Positions 23,125 through 34,090 of a DNA stretch of 64,000 bases are shown here, piece by piece (position 1 is the stretch's first letter; every line of letters starts with the position of its first letter). Source of the DNA: Diabrotica undecimpunctata. Its lineage: Eukaryota > Arthropoda > Insecta > Coleoptera > Chrysomelidae. The position numbers were made by a program, and so were the translations under genes. The notes beneath the pieces are model-generated. The model did no database searches and was not told where the DNA came from. It saw nothing but the letters and a program-made list of their open reading frames with translations. Location of the stretch: positions 133,702,476 to 133,766,475 of the forward strand of contig NC_092806.1 of NCBI RefSeq assembly GCF_040954645.1, in the 5' to 3' direction.

Positions 23125-23720
23125 CTCAAAAAGAGTCTACCCTGATATTTGGCAATACAAACAGGTTGATATCCAAAGGGCTACTTCTGCCGCTTCAGTT
23201 CTAACAGGTTTCTCATACTTTCTGTTTTATCAGCTACTGATCCCGTTTCATGAAATTTTTAAGCTAGTTTTGATACGTAGGAGTGATGAAGTTGCTTCTT
23301 ATTTTAATTACTAGTTTAATAATTTTGCTGTTCATCTTTTACACTTTTACTTTTCACTTTCAAAACTTGGCACTACCACTCGACAAATATAGGCACTACA
23401 CTCAGTTTTTAAGAGCTTTAACACTTTTAATAAATTAATTTTTTTCACCAGAACAGAGTTATAATAAAAAGAAAAATCATGGATGCTTGAATTCTTCAGC
23501 AAAATACTTGTCTAAAGATGTAAAATTAATGATTTATTTAAAAATAAGGGTTGGTGTTGCTGGTAGGGAGTTGATTGATATGGGTCAGATGTCTATATTC
23601 TTAAAAGATGACCCCTTTAAATTAAAAATTGGCCTGTTTCAGCAGTTTAACCAAATCCAATGAATATTACCAAATATCAGAGTGCACTCTTGTGTCGTCC
23701 TCTTAGTAACCAGCTCTTGG
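23125..23720. mobile_element. Candidate non-autonomous DNA transposon (MITE-like)
   Basis: AAGAGTCTACCCTGATATTTGG at the left (shown in part) matches the reverse complement of the right end, which reads AGAGTGCACTCTGATATTTG. The match continues loosely through GCAATAC / GTAATAT. The interval of about 580 bp has no coding frame. No target duplication could be fixed. Confidence 0.5.
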
Positions 23721-25556
23721 CTAATGGCTAATAAAGCTTTGGAATGTTGATAATTATCAAAATTCTACTATGACATTTTAAATTTAAATTTTAATACATT
23801 TGCAATTATATTTTTTATTTTTTTAATAGAAAAAACAAATTACAAAAAGCAACCTAGCTTTCTTAAACTTATTAAGATTTTTAATTATAGCCTTTAAATA
23901 TAATTTTAATAATTATCATAACCATATATTTAAGACACAAATTTTTGAAATTTTTTAATTTTAAAAAGTTTTTTTTTGACTGTTTCCCCCAATTCCTAAT
24001 TGCAATTAATTGTTTCAATAAACTGATCAGCTAAGTACACTTTTGCAAATTTTTTAGAAGAATAAGCGAGAGAAGAAATTTATGAACTTTAAATTCAGTG
24101 GATGAAATTTTTGACAACAAACCATCGTGATATATCAAACTATATTATTATAGGACTTACTTAAAAATTATATTCAGTATATAAAATTGGTAATAATATT
24201 TAACCTTTGTTTCAGTTTTTTTTTTAAATAGAACTGCATACAGCTTGAACAAAGGAGATTTTTGAGGGACCTATAAAAGCTATATGTCACTAGAGGGTTT
24301 TTTAAATCCAAGTTTTTGCCCGTATAATGGGACCAAATCTGACGTTATTTCGAAATCTAAATGATTTAAGTTAATTTGTAGCAAATCTTATTCTTTTTAT
24401 CAAAAAAAAAATAAATAAAAATTTGGCCGTAAACAATTATTTAAAATCAAAATTTGTTATCGTTTTAAAGCAGCCATTCTAATGCACCTGTGTGTACTTA
24501 CTATATATCAGAACTTATAATAAGGTTTTATCTCTACTCCATCATCACAAGAGAATTGGTCAGGTTTAATATAATATTTTTATTAGAGAGTTGCTAATTA
24601 TGGGCGAAACTCTGCAGAAAGGATCCAACCAACACTTTGTTAACACTGAGAAATTTGCCAAAAACTTTACGAAAAAATTTAAAATTCTCTATGAAAACTA
24701 ATCATAGTTTGACATTATCATCGTTAACATATACATTAAATTTGATTTAAGAGTGATACCAATTGATTCGAGAAAACAGTTGTTTTAAAAAAAGCCTGTT
24801 TTAAACCTTTTTTTGTAAAGTTCTTTTAAAGCTATCTTAATCATATTCCAAGTTTGTATCCCCTTGCAATTTTTATAAAAAGGCTGACATTCTTCGTTAA
24901 AAAAATGAACTATAGACGTGATGTCTTGTAGTTCTGGATTGGAGATTTTCTTGCTATTGGGTCACATAAGAGGCAGATCGTCTCTATTTACAAAGTTTCC
25001 TGTTGGCCTACTAATCTGCGTCTTACGGATATTCACTTCAGTATAAGCACAAACATCAAAATATGTTTTCATAATAATTAAAAATGGCTTGGCTTTATTT
25101 AACATAATTTCCTTAGTTTGCATCGAAATAAACATTTTCTTTGTCGATATCAGTTTTTCTATTTGTTATATTTTCTTTCTAGTTTTTCTGCTATGCGAAA
25201 TCTGTAGACTTCATACGTATAACGACGAACTTATTATTTTTTTACATCCTTCTTTAACATTTCTTTTATGTAGTCTTCAGGAGTGTATGATCATGTTAAT
25301 GCTTTAATGCAAATTCAAGATCAGTGTGCATTAAAGTCTAAATTATTTGGTAAAAAGCTATGACCAGAGCTTTTTTTAAGAGATACATGTAATTGAAGAA
25401 AACTTTGCCTTAAAAAAGTTAACTTTATATTGTGGTTTTGTCCGCCCCATGAATCAGATCACATCACAAGCTCTGTAATAGTCGATGAGACATTTTTGTC
25501 AATACATTTCATCAAGTAAGATCCAATTTTTTAAGAGCCCTGACATGCTTTATATT
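23721..25556. other. No gene recognised
   Basis: Strongly AT-rich with many homopolymer runs. A frame at 25089-25307 encodes a hydrophobic 72-residue peptide (F-L-L-C-E-I-C-like), but it has no family match I know and no supporting splice or start context. Confidence 0.5.
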
Positions 25557-26340
25557 TCATCCAAATATTGAAGATTCCCTTATTAGTTTTTTCCTCTTCT
25601 TCTTCTTCTTCTTCGGCTTTTCCCAATATGAGTTCGCCGTTTTCGTCCTCCACAGCACTCTATTCTCCCAGTCACCTTCTCTGAGATCTCTATCTATCAT
25701 AGCATTTCCGACGTATGTTTTCCATCTTGTAGCAGGTCTTCCTCTCCGTCTTCTTCCCGGCAGGTCCCAGTTTAATATTCTTTTCGGCCACCTATGCTCT
25801 GGCATTCTTTGTACATGCCCGTACCACTGCAGGGCTCTGTTTTCCAACTTTTTTGTAATTGAGCATTTTACTTCCATTCTGCTCCATATTTCCTCCGTTC
25901 TTATTCTATCCGCTCTTGTGATTTGTATACATCTTCTCATAAAGTCCAGTTCAACTGTTCTTATTTTATTTCGTATTGTTGTTGTCATTGGCCATACTTC
26001 CGCTCCATATAGGGTAATATTCATCACTATGCTTTGAAAGATCCTCTTTTTGTTTTTTTTTTGGTTAGAGTGTTGTTCCATATCACTCCATGAAGTGCTC
26101 TTGTGGCTTGTGTTCCCTGTGCTATTTTCATTTCTATATCTTTCATACAAGTACCATCTCGGCTAATCATTGACCCTAAATACTTAAAAGCCTTACAACT
26201 CTTAATAGTCTCTTCTTATAGTTTTTTCCGAAGATCAAAACTTAGACATTCCAACCAATTGCATTCTGCTGCTTTGCTAATGCCATTTTTACTTTTTATC
26301 TAGCCTGTGCCATATGTGAATATGCTTGTTTTGCTCTTCA
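25557..26340 (-). mobile_element. 5'-truncated LINE with (GAA)n tail
   Basis: The minus strand from 26150 to 25557 encodes an RT C-terminal domain: T-L-Y-G-A-E-V-W-P-M, then L-D-F-M-R-R-C-I-Q, R-A-L-Q-W-Y-G-H-V-Q-R-M and G-R-R-R-R-G-R-P-A-T-R-W. It runs into a (GAA)n tail at 25599-25620, which is the 3' end. More LINE-like sequence continues to about 26340. The palm domain is missing. Confidence 0.8.
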
Positions 26341-26479
26341 CGTAAGCTACTCCTCTCCTCTTCATTTGGAGAACAATTAATTTTGGCTTGATACGTATCT
26401 TAGGCCTTACAAGTGTCTTTCTTTATTGATTTAAATTTTAGATTATATTGTGAATAAAATATTCGCTTTTATGAAACAA

Positions 26480-27001
26480 AACTAACAGGATTTATCGCTG
26501 TTTGTCTATTGTTGTTAAGGATTTCAGTTTTTAAGTGCTGTATCAACTCTTTTTATATATTTTCATGAAAAATCTCTTTTTCGATTCCATACTCCGTAAA
26601 TTCTTTTTTTCTTTTCTTCACGCACAAATGCACAAAGACAAGCTGCCTGAGTATCATAGCTAGCTAATTTCCAATATTTAAAGTACATTCTACACACATT
26701 CAACTCAAAATTTTACTAACAAATAACCAAACTTTTCATGTGCAACAATTACTATACACTAAAACCATAGATGTATGTATTAACATAGACCGAGCATACT
26801 TGCCGCATGTGCTGACGATAAGATCACTTGCGGTTGTTCGATTTGTCTCTCTCTAGCGTATTGAATTTCCTCACTCTCCCACTCCCCACCAAAAAGAGAT
26901 GCTGCTATATTTACTTCAAATAAGACAGAGCTACAATGAACAACGAAAAGAAAAGATGGTGTCGTCACTTCGCTCTGCAGAATGCTTAGTCTATGGTAAT
27001 A
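26480..27001 (+). repeat. Direct duplicate segment, copy 1, with embedded MITE
   Basis: About 430 bp here (from ATCTCTTTTTC near 26571 to TGCTTAGTCTATGG) is repeated at 27804-28245 with about 5-8% differences. Both copies contain the same MITE at the same place with the same left flank (CACTAAAAC), so the MITE was present before the segment duplicated. Confidence 0.8.
26766..26996. mobile_element. hAT-like MITE, copy 1 (right end decayed)
   Basis: The left end CATAGATGTATGTATTAAC and the inner block ACATAGACCGAGCAT pair with ATGCTTAGTCTATG at the right. The outer right end seen in copy 2 is lost here. It has no coding capacity. Confidence 0.65.
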
Positions 27002-27186
27002 TTAGTATGTTAAATTTTAGATTAAACTCTGTTGGTAATTTATCGCTGTTTTCGTCAATTTATTTCTATCACCTTGCAGTATTCCTCATTTGTCCATTGT
27101 TGTTGAGGATCTCAGTTTTTAAGTGTTGTATCAACTCTTTTTATAGCTTAAAGTTTTTACCAATGTTTTACGATATAAAGCACGTG

Positions 27187-27691
27187 GCGTTCGTGTGTAT
27201 TAAGGTATAAAAAATGCTTATTAAAAGCTTAAAATTTTTATTTTAAAGAAGATCTTTTCGGAATTGAATAATTCCATCATCAGTGTACTAAAAGAGAGAG
27301 TAAAAATACCAATATTAAAAAACAATAAGTTAAAATTTAAATATATAGAAAGAACACGTTGGTTTTTTACTACTTACATAAAAAGTTGTTAAAAACATTG
27401 TGTGGCCACATAAAAACATTGGAATACAATGTTTTTAACAACTGGAATTGGAATGGAATGGCCATACAATGTTTTTAACAACTTTTTATGTAAGTAGTAA
27501 AAAACCAACGTGTTCTTTCTATATATTTAAATTTTAACTTACTTGTTTTTTAAATAATGGTATTTTTACTCTCTCTTTTAGTGAACTGATGATGGAATGA
27601 TTCAATTACGAAAAGATCTTCTTGAAAATAAAAATTTTAAGCTTTTAATAAGCATTTTTTATACCTTGATACACACGAACGCCACTTGCTT
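27187..27691. mobile_element. Large fold-back (snap-back) repeat, about 500 bp
   Basis: The left arm from GGCGTTCGTGTGTATTAAGG at 27187 is mirrored by the right arm ending CCTTGATACACACGAACGCC at 27691. The arms are about 200-240 bp and pair almost completely, including the words AATGCTTATTAAAAGCTT and ACGTTGGTTTTTTACTAC. The loop is a short imperfect tandem of ACAATGTTTTTAACAAC words. A CTGATGATGGAAT...CGAAAA hairpin lies in each arm. The whole lies between the two direct duplicates. Confidence 0.9.
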
Positions 27692-27803
27692 TGTATTCAA
27701 CAGGTATACTAGCCACTCCTGGATATCTCCACATGGATTGTTCCAGTTTCACTTTTAATTTTTACGATATACGTTAATATTGTTGGTATAATATTTTTTT
27801 AAA

Positions 27804-28253
27804 AAATCTCTTTTTCAATTTCTTACTCCGTAAATTATCTTTTTCTTTTCTTCACGCACAAAGTCACAAAGTCAAGCTACCTGAGCATCATGAATAGCTA
27901 ATTCCCAATATTTAAGGTACATTCTACACACATTCAACTTATAATTCTACTAACAAATAACCAAACTTTTCATGTGCAACAATTACTACACACTAAAACC
28001 ATAGACGTATGTATTAACATATACCGAGCATACCTGCCGCATGTGCTGACGATAAGATCACTTGCGGTTGTTCGATTTGTCTCTCTCTAGCGTATTGAAT
28101 TTCCTTACTCTCCCACTCCCCACCAAAAAAAGATGATGCTATATTTACTTCAAATAAGACAGAGCTACAGCTACAATGAACAACGAAAAGAAAAGATGGT
28201 GTCGTCACTTTGCTCTACAGAATGCTCAGTCTATGTTAATATATACGTCTATG
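27804..28253 (+). repeat. Direct duplicate segment, copy 2, with embedded MITE
   Basis: Partner of 26571-27001. The same order of landmarks is kept (CACGCACAAA, CAAACTTTTCATGTGCAACA, then the MITE). Confidence 0.8.
28000..28253. mobile_element. hAT-like MITE, copy 2, complete
   Basis: Terminal inverted repeats of about 32 bp: CATAGACGTATGTATTAAC at the left and, reverse-complemented, CATAGACGTATATATTAAC at the right, continuing through the GAGCAT block. The flanks ACTAAAAC and CCTAAAAC are 8 bp with one mismatch, as for an old hAT insertion. The interior codes for nothing recognisable. Confidence 0.75.
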
Positions 28254-28259
28254 CCTAAA

Positions 28260-28970
28260 ACATGCATTAAGAGTTTTGCATAGAATCAACCCACATGGAT
28301 CTGTACTGCAGAACGTTGACATGCTGCAACTAAAATATTGGTTGGTTCTTTCGCCCATAGAGGACGGTGTATATCCTATGTGGCTTGTTTCTTTTCTGTA
28401 CAAGCATCTACGGGGTATTTTACAACTTGAGATTGTCAATCGGTAATATATATATTTGTGATTTGGATTTTTTCTGCAGAATCCCGTCCCTTAATGTTCT
28501 TTCTGATATAAAACTAACATTGCTTTAACTTACATAAATTTAATTAATTAAGTTTTCTCATATATGGATTTCAAATTTTACTGAACAAGAAGTGTCTTTC
28601 ATCATTTACATTTTTAATTTCATAAAACAATTTCGATGATATCCAGGTGAACACTTACATTTATTTTCTAATGAAAATTTCTTACAAATTTTATTGGAAA
28701 ATGTACAATAATCATTACGTAAATATCTTAAGAATCTGTATGCTCAAGATACTTCCATTTTTAGCATTCCTCTTATTTATAAAACCCCAAAATAGTTTTG
28801 ACGCGTTCTAGTATAAGTCAATATCTATTTTTAATTGTGATATTATTAATAAGGTAATAATTTTTATTATTCATTTTTTGCAATACTAAATCAACTTTCT
28901 TTGTAGCTGTTCAGGTTTTATTGTAAAAATCATTTTAATAAAATAATTAAACTGAAACTGTTTTATTTCA
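28260..28970. other. No gene recognised
   Basis: AT-rich DNA between the MITE and the 28S-derived palindrome. A short imperfect (TA) run lies at 28445. Nothing else is seen. Confidence 0.5.
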
Positions 28971-28975
28971 TTGTT

Positions 28976-29535
28976 AGTGGCGGCCAAGCGTTCATAACGA
29001 CGTCGCTTTTTGATCCTTCCATGTCGGCTCTTCCTATCATTGCGAAGCAGAATTCGCCAAGAGGTGGATTGTTCACCCATAGACAGGGAACGTGAGCTGG
29101 GATTAGACCATCGTGAGACACGTAAGTTTTACTCTACTGATAACTCGTCGTTGCGATAGTAATCCTGCTCAGTACGAGAGGAACCAAAGGTTTGGACATT
29201 TGGTTGAGGTACTTACTCAATCGAGCGGGTAATGGTGCGAAGCTATCATCCGTGGAATTATGCCCGAAATCCTCTAAGGCCGTATCCTTTCTAGTCAAAG
29301 GTGGCAACGATATCTCTTGAAGTTTCAATAGTCGAAAGGCTCAAAACAATGTGACTTTACTAGGCAATCGTAGTTCGCTACGACTGTTGTACGAGCCCTT
29401 ATTTCCATTAAGATTATTAGTTTACGATGGGATTGATGCTTGCCAGTAGACCAGATCTTTAGACAAACTAACATGGGTATTATAATATTTTTTATGTTAG
29501 AACTCAAAACTGTCTGTATTTTTGCATTCCTTATA
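28976..29535 (+). rRNA. 28S rRNA 3' end, pseudogene copy (left arm)
   Basis: The plus strand reads the conserved 28S path: GTGGCGGCCAAGCGTTCATA, GACGTCGCTTTTTGATCCTT, TCGGCTCTTCCTATCATTG, GAACGTGAGCTGGG, then the sarcin-ricin loop region AGTACGAGAGGAACC and the TGGTGCGAAGCTA block. Substitutions at normally invariant positions (for example CCAAAGGTTTGG for CCGCAGGTTCGG) and missing bases show a decayed copy, not a working rRNA gene. The 3' limit near 29535 is approximate because insect 28S tails vary. Confidence 0.9.
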
Positions 29536-29544
29536 AAATCAATT

Positions 29545-30330
29545 GTTTTTCTACTATTTGGGTACCTCACCCAACACATAATCTGCGGTATTTTGCAGCG
29601 TGGTATTTATAAACTCATAATTTGTGGTAAATTCAGTGGAATCTACTTTACTTCTGGGATGTTCTGATAGTTTACGATCTAAGAATATTTGAAAATGTCT
29701 GACGACGTCAGTCGTATTACGTTTACTAGTTCTGCTTCTACAGTCTTGATCCATGTCTTGAATCAATTAGTACGTGGTCTACTTGATTTTGGGTCTGTTA
29801 ATCTGAGGATTTCCACGTCACTTTATGTATGCGCCTATCTTGCAAGTATCTACTACTGATCGTCAGGTTTGGAGATGCTGCGAAATTTACAAATCTCGTC
29901 CCATTATCATTACATTCTTCGTGTATGCTATGAGATCCTATGGTTGGTATGTACATCTCTTTTTATCCTACCTTGGCGTTTATGTCCGCAATAATCAACT
30001 TAATGCCGTTATTGGGACATTGTCTATATGTTTGTTCTAATTTCTCATAGAATTCTTCTTTTTCTGTGTCTGTTTTATTCTTGGCGGGAGCATGTGTATT
30101 TATGAGACTGTAGTTAAAAAATGTTTCACGTATTTCTAAAAGACATATTCTATGATTTATAGTGTTAAAACATATTATAAGGTTACTAATTTTTTTGCTA
30201 CCTGCAAAGCCTACACCAAAGATATGCTGCATTTGATGGCAGTTAAAGTATATTGTATTCAAATTCTTCTGGATAGTACTAGTCCGTTGCCATCGTACCG
30301 CCTGTAAGCTGCAAAATACTGCAGATGTAT
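29545..30330 (-). mobile_element. RTE-like LINE endonuclease fragment between two 28S arms
   Basis: On the minus strand, I-N-T-H-A-P-A-K-N-K-T-D, then F-Y-E-K-L-E-Q-T-Y-R-Q-C and L-I-I-A-D-I-N-A-K-V-G (APE core with D-x-N) precede V-T-W-K-S-S-D and N-Q-V-D-H-V-L-I-D-S-R-H, the next APE blocks. The linker T-A-D-Y-V-L-G-E-V-P-K follows. The same module occurs in the LINE at 42960. A copy of the linker end is also fused in inverse orientation to the right 28S arm. RT is absent. Confidence 0.75.
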
Positions 30331-31190
30331 TGGGTGAGGTACCCAAATGCCAGAGGAATGCAAAAATACAGACAATTCCGAGTTTCAACATAAAAAAGAT
30401 TGTAATACCCATGTTTGTTTGTCTGAAGATCTGGTCTACTGGCAAGCATCAATCCCATAGTAAACCGATAATCTTAATGGAAATAAGGGCTCGTACAACA
30501 ATCGTAGCGAACTACGATTGCCTAGTAAAGTCACATTGTTTTGAGCCTTTCGACTCTTGAAACTTCAAGAGATATCGTTGCCACCTTTGACTATAAAGGA
30601 TACGGCCTTAGAGGCATTCAGGCATAATTCCACGGATAGTAGCTTCGCACCATTACTCGCTCGCTTGAGTAAATACGTCAACCAAATGTCGAAACCTGCG
30701 GTTCCTCTCGTACTGAGCAGGATTACTATCATAACGACGAGTTATCAGTAGGGTAAAACTTACCTGTCTCACGATGGTCTAATTCCCGCTCACGTTCTCT
30801 GTCTATCAAAAAGCGACGTCGTTATGAACGCTTGACCGCCACAAGCCAGTTATCCCTGTGATAACTTTTCTGACACCTTTTGCTGAAAACTATTTAAGCC
30901 AAAAGGATAGATAGGCCATGCTTTCGCAGTGCCTATGCATACTGAACATTAGGTTCAAGCCAGATTTGCTCTATTCTTTGACAAATTTACCGCCCCTGTC
31001 AAACTCCCCGCCTGACAGTGTCCTCGAATCAAATCAGACTGGAGGTAAGTTGGCGCTCGAAACGAAGCACACGAACGCTAGTCGTTTATCCGAAAGGAGA
31101 GCCTTATCGCAACGAAACGTCACTTCGTGCCCTTGGTTCAAGAATACCCTGACAGTCGCTGCCTTGTGAGCGAACGACGCACGCGTTTCG
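30331..31190 (-). rRNA. 28S rRNA 3' end, pseudogene copy (right arm, inverted)
   Basis: The reverse complement reads conserved 28S blocks over about 850 bases: GCAGCGACTGTCAGGGTATT, GGGGAGTTTGACAGGGGCGG, GGTGTCAGAAAAGTTATCAC, AGGGATAACTGGCTTGTGGC, GACGTCGCTTTTTGAT, AGTACGAGAGGAACC and beyond. It extends further upstream in 28S than the left arm. About 65 bases present in the left arm (from CCTTCCATGTCGG to the GGATTGTTCACCC block) are deleted here. Many point changes show it is not functional. Confidence 0.9.
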
Positions 31191-32470
31191 TTTTACCGAG
31201 TAAATAAAGAAACGACGAAAGAGAAGAATTACGCGTATCTGAAAAGGATCAACAGAAGGACTAGGGGCAATATTGAAAACTATCGAGTAAAGAGAAGAGC
31301 AGAAAAACAAAGCACAAGCAGGACCTAACCACTTATTTAAAAGCCACTCACATGGTATAACTGCAGCTCACAGGAGGACCTAACCGTCAAATTGGCAGGA
31401 AACACACGCAGCCTATTGATGCCATCGTTGCCTTAAGTATCATCCTTACTATATTTATTGTTAAGCATTGGCAGGTTTGATTGTTTCCTGTTTTTAATAA
31501 ATATGATTACTTAAAATTTGTTTTATTTGCTATCAGCTGGGGGCTCAGGTTTGATTCCTAGTTTAAGACAAGACAAACTCACACTTGAGATACTGAGCTA
31601 GGCAAAGCATAGACGATAAGCTCCCATGGTTGATTGAGGTATTATTTTGATAACAGTATTTCAATTCTCTTTAGCAGTCTTATCGGTACACCACTTTTAC
31701 GTAAAAAAGCTATGGGGCCCTTAGACACATTAAACAGAGTTATGAAAAATGTAGACGTTTTTGTTTCTTTCATTTTCAAGTTTAAAACCCGGTATTTTGT
31801 AAACGAGCAACATTTTACTAACATATTTTTTATTGACAGAGAAAATGAATATAATATTGATTATATTTAAAGACAATCCTTTTTCAAATAAAGTGCTTTT
31901 AATAAACAATTTCACTTTGAACTTCTTATTAATTTATATTTATTATAACATTAAATATATTAATTAAGGATAAAAAATTAATTAGTAAAAGGATAAATTA
32001 AGATAAAAGTTTATCATATATATTAACAATGACAGCCAATATTGTATATACCATTTTAACTCCCTAAAAATAAAAAATATATTAATACTTAGAAATATAT
32101 TTTTATAGATAATCATTTATATTTATATAATTGAACATAGTTTTAAAAATGTCAATAATATTATATAGGTTCATTTGTTATCTAATAATATTCTTATTGA
32201 TTGAGATAAATTATATTAAATAATCATAATAATAATAGTTTTAAAAAAGGGAAGTAATGAGGAAGGAGGAACTCAAATGAGAGCTGACGAAATGATCCTA
32301 AACAGTCAACTATTAATTTTTTTTTTAATCAAATAGAAGGCAGATATCGAGCTCAGTTTTTTTATTAATCTTGCCCAAGTGCTTTCACTATACGAGCATC
32401 TTCAGGAGCATCTGTAATAAGCCCTAGAAACGTTTTCTTTTTTTAAGTGAAGGAAGATTAATTAACTTCC
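31191..32470. other. No gene recognised
   Basis: Contains a short sequence with a tRNA B-box-like word (GGTTTGATTCC at 31550-31560) but no convincing A box. From 31900 to 32330 it is extremely AT-rich. Confidence 0.5.
32380..32425 (-). other. CTGAAGATGCTC...GTGAAAGCAC hairpin-type motif
   Basis: The minus strand reads CCTGAAGATGCTCGTATAG, then TGAAAGCACTTGGGC. The layout CTGAAGA-T-stem-GAAA matches the modules at 1991, 9672, 27265 and 27580. It may be the end of a decayed Penelope-like or similar element. Confidence 0.35.
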
Positions 32471-32681
32471 TTGACTTAACCCTTATCCGGGCAAGGTGGG
32501 TCCAATGGGCCCTAGACGCCAATTCTTCTATCATATGCCAACTGATAAAAAATGTTTTATTGAATTTTATGCATCACTAAATTTGTTTAGAAGTATGTTT
32601 CCTTTAACATCGTCATGAGCTATTCAAAATATTCATTATCATTTTTGAAATTATTGCGTCGAAACAATTTTGTCACGTAAA

Positions 32682-32851
32682 GGTGCAACACGGGCCCGTC
32701 TCCTATTTGTATTCATAACTAAAGTCTAAATCTTTGTTACAGAAGTTAATCTGGCAGTCAGGTAATGTTTTTGGGGATTATCTAAACGACTTCTATGATT
32801 CTGGAAATCCAATCATAAAGTCTAAACGTGTAAAAAACAATGTAAACATCT
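32682..32851 (+). repeat. 170-bp tandem unit 1 in the piggyBac 5' region
   Basis: Starts GGTGCAACACGGGCCCGTC and ends AACAATGTAAACATCT. It is repeated directly after it from 32852. Confidence 0.88.
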
Positions 32852-32913
32852 GGTGCAACACGGGCCCGTCCCCGATTTGTATTCATACCGAAAATCTAAA
32901 TCTTTGTTACAGA

Positions 32914-32922
32914 AGTTAATCT
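32914..32922 (+). repeat. LINE target-site duplication, left copy
   Basis: AGTTAATCT, repeated exactly at 33200-33208. Confidence 0.85.
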
Positions 32923-33199
32923 TCTTCTTCTTCCTATGCCGTCCCCATTAACGGAAGTTGGCGACCACATTTTTAAAAGCTTCTCTGTCTTTTGCAACGT
33001 AGAATAATTCGTCTACAGTCATGTTTGTCCAGTCTCGAATATTTCGCAGCCATGACTTCCTCTTTCTACCTATTCCCTTTTTGCCATCGACTCTACCCTG
33101 CATGATGACCTGCAGAAGACTATATTTATTATTTCTTAGTATGTGTCCAAGGTATGCAGTCTTGCGTACTTTTATCGTTCTCAACAATTTTTTGTCTCG
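32923..33199 (-). mobile_element. 5'-truncated LINE, same family as 10251-10818
   Basis: A (CTT)n start (the 3' GAA tail on the minus strand) and TATGCCGTCCCCATTAA match the 3' end of the copy at 10251-10818. The minus strand from 33187 encodes the same RT C-terminal residues (L-R-T-I-K-V-R-K-T-A-Y-L-G-H-I-L-R-N). A 9-bp target duplication brackets it. Unit 1 of the tandem repeat shows the empty site. Confidence 0.92.
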
Positions 33200-33208
33200 A
33201 GTTAATCT
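33200..33208 (+). repeat. LINE target-site duplication, right copy
   Basis: AGTTAATCT, partner of 32914-32922. Confidence 0.85.
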
Positions 33209-33570
33209 GGTAGTCAGGTAATGTTTTTGTGGATTATCTTAACGACTTGATTCTGGATGAATATGATTCTGGAAATCCAATAATAAAGTCTAAACGTGTA
33301 ACAAACAATGTAAACATCTCTTTGATATGAACATCAAGGAGATGCTTACAATAGGTGTTATATCTAGTCTAAATGAATTTTAAAAACTAATAATCACTGT
33401 TGGAATGCGATAATATTGTTAGGTAGTTACCTATACATATTTTGAAATAAATAATGCATCTGCTATCAGTCGTATCATCATCGATATCAATGGTAATGTC
33501 GACAACTAAGCTCCTAAAGTTGAATTGAATTACAGTCAAAGTAGATGCGAATAGTAGTAGTGGGAATAAA

Positions 33571-34090
33571 ATGTCTCGAAAACTATTATTAGCTGCAAAA
33601 CTGGAAGATATTGCTAATAATTTATGGGATTCTCATAATGAAGAATCTCCTAAAGTACGTGGCATTGAAAGTGACTCTGAAATTGAAGATCATCTTTCGG
33701 AAGCAAGTGAAGAGGATGATCAGCAAGTAGTATTGAGTTGATAATGAAGAAGAATGTGTAGCTACAAGTTCCCAGATTTCAGAGTATGTTATTTTTTAAA
33801 CTAAAAATGGAATTAATTAAAGGAGTCAACCACAACTGACAGGACGTATGCAATCCCGCGACATAATAGCTATATGCCTTTATTGGACTACTACTAACTG
33901 CAGGGCATCTGAGTGCCAACATCCGTAATGTAGATATACTTTGGAGTAAGTTTTATGGACCTACTAATTTAAAGCTACCATGGGGTAAAACGATTCAAAA
34001 ATTTAATAAGATTTGTTCGATTTGACGATAAGGACACGAGGTCTGAACGAAGAAGGAACATGCGAGGTTCCGTAAACTACTTTCTTATGG
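33571..34090 (+). pseudogene. piggyBac transposase, N-terminal remnant
   Basis: ATG at 33571 opens 56 codons ending at TGA 33739-33741. The peptide is acidic and typical of piggyBac N-termini (S-D-S-E-I-E-D-H-L-S-E-A-S-E-E-D-D). Downstream in other frames come G-L-L-L-T-A-G-H-L-S, L-W-S-K-F-Y-G-P-T and F-K-N-L-I-R-F-V-R-F-D-D-K-D-T-R-S-E-R-R, the last being the strongly conserved piggyBac motif. The catalytic D residues and the C-terminal zinc finger are missing. Confidence 0.75.

Larger units (their letters stand above)
28976..31190. repeat. Inverted repeat (28S-LINE palindrome), arms of about 550-620 bp
   Basis: The left arm 28976-29600 and the right arm 30300-30860 are reverse complements over 28S sequence and also over the first part of LINE sequence beyond it (GGGTACCTCACCCAA next to ATTTTGCAGC in both). 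The arms have diverged, and each has its own small insertions or deletions, so the structure is old and unlikely to be an assembly fold. Confidence 0.88.
32852..33321 (+). repeat. Tandem unit 2, interrupted by a LINE
   Basis: Same order of words as unit 1 (GGTGCAACACGGGCCCGTC, TTTGTTACAGAAGTTAATCT, CAGGTAATGTTTTTG, AAGTCTAAACGTGTAA), split by the LINE at 32923-33199. A GATGAATATGATTCTGG stretch is partly duplicated. Confidence 0.85.

Noticed and set aside
30330..30751. Plus-strand open frames over the right 28S arm
   Set aside because: They are antisense readings of rRNA-derived sequence, mirrored by equal frames in the left arm.
28976..31190. Working 28S rRNA genes
   Set aside because: The copies are partial, inverted, joined to LINE sequence and changed at invariant positions. 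No 18S, 5.8S or spacer is nearby.
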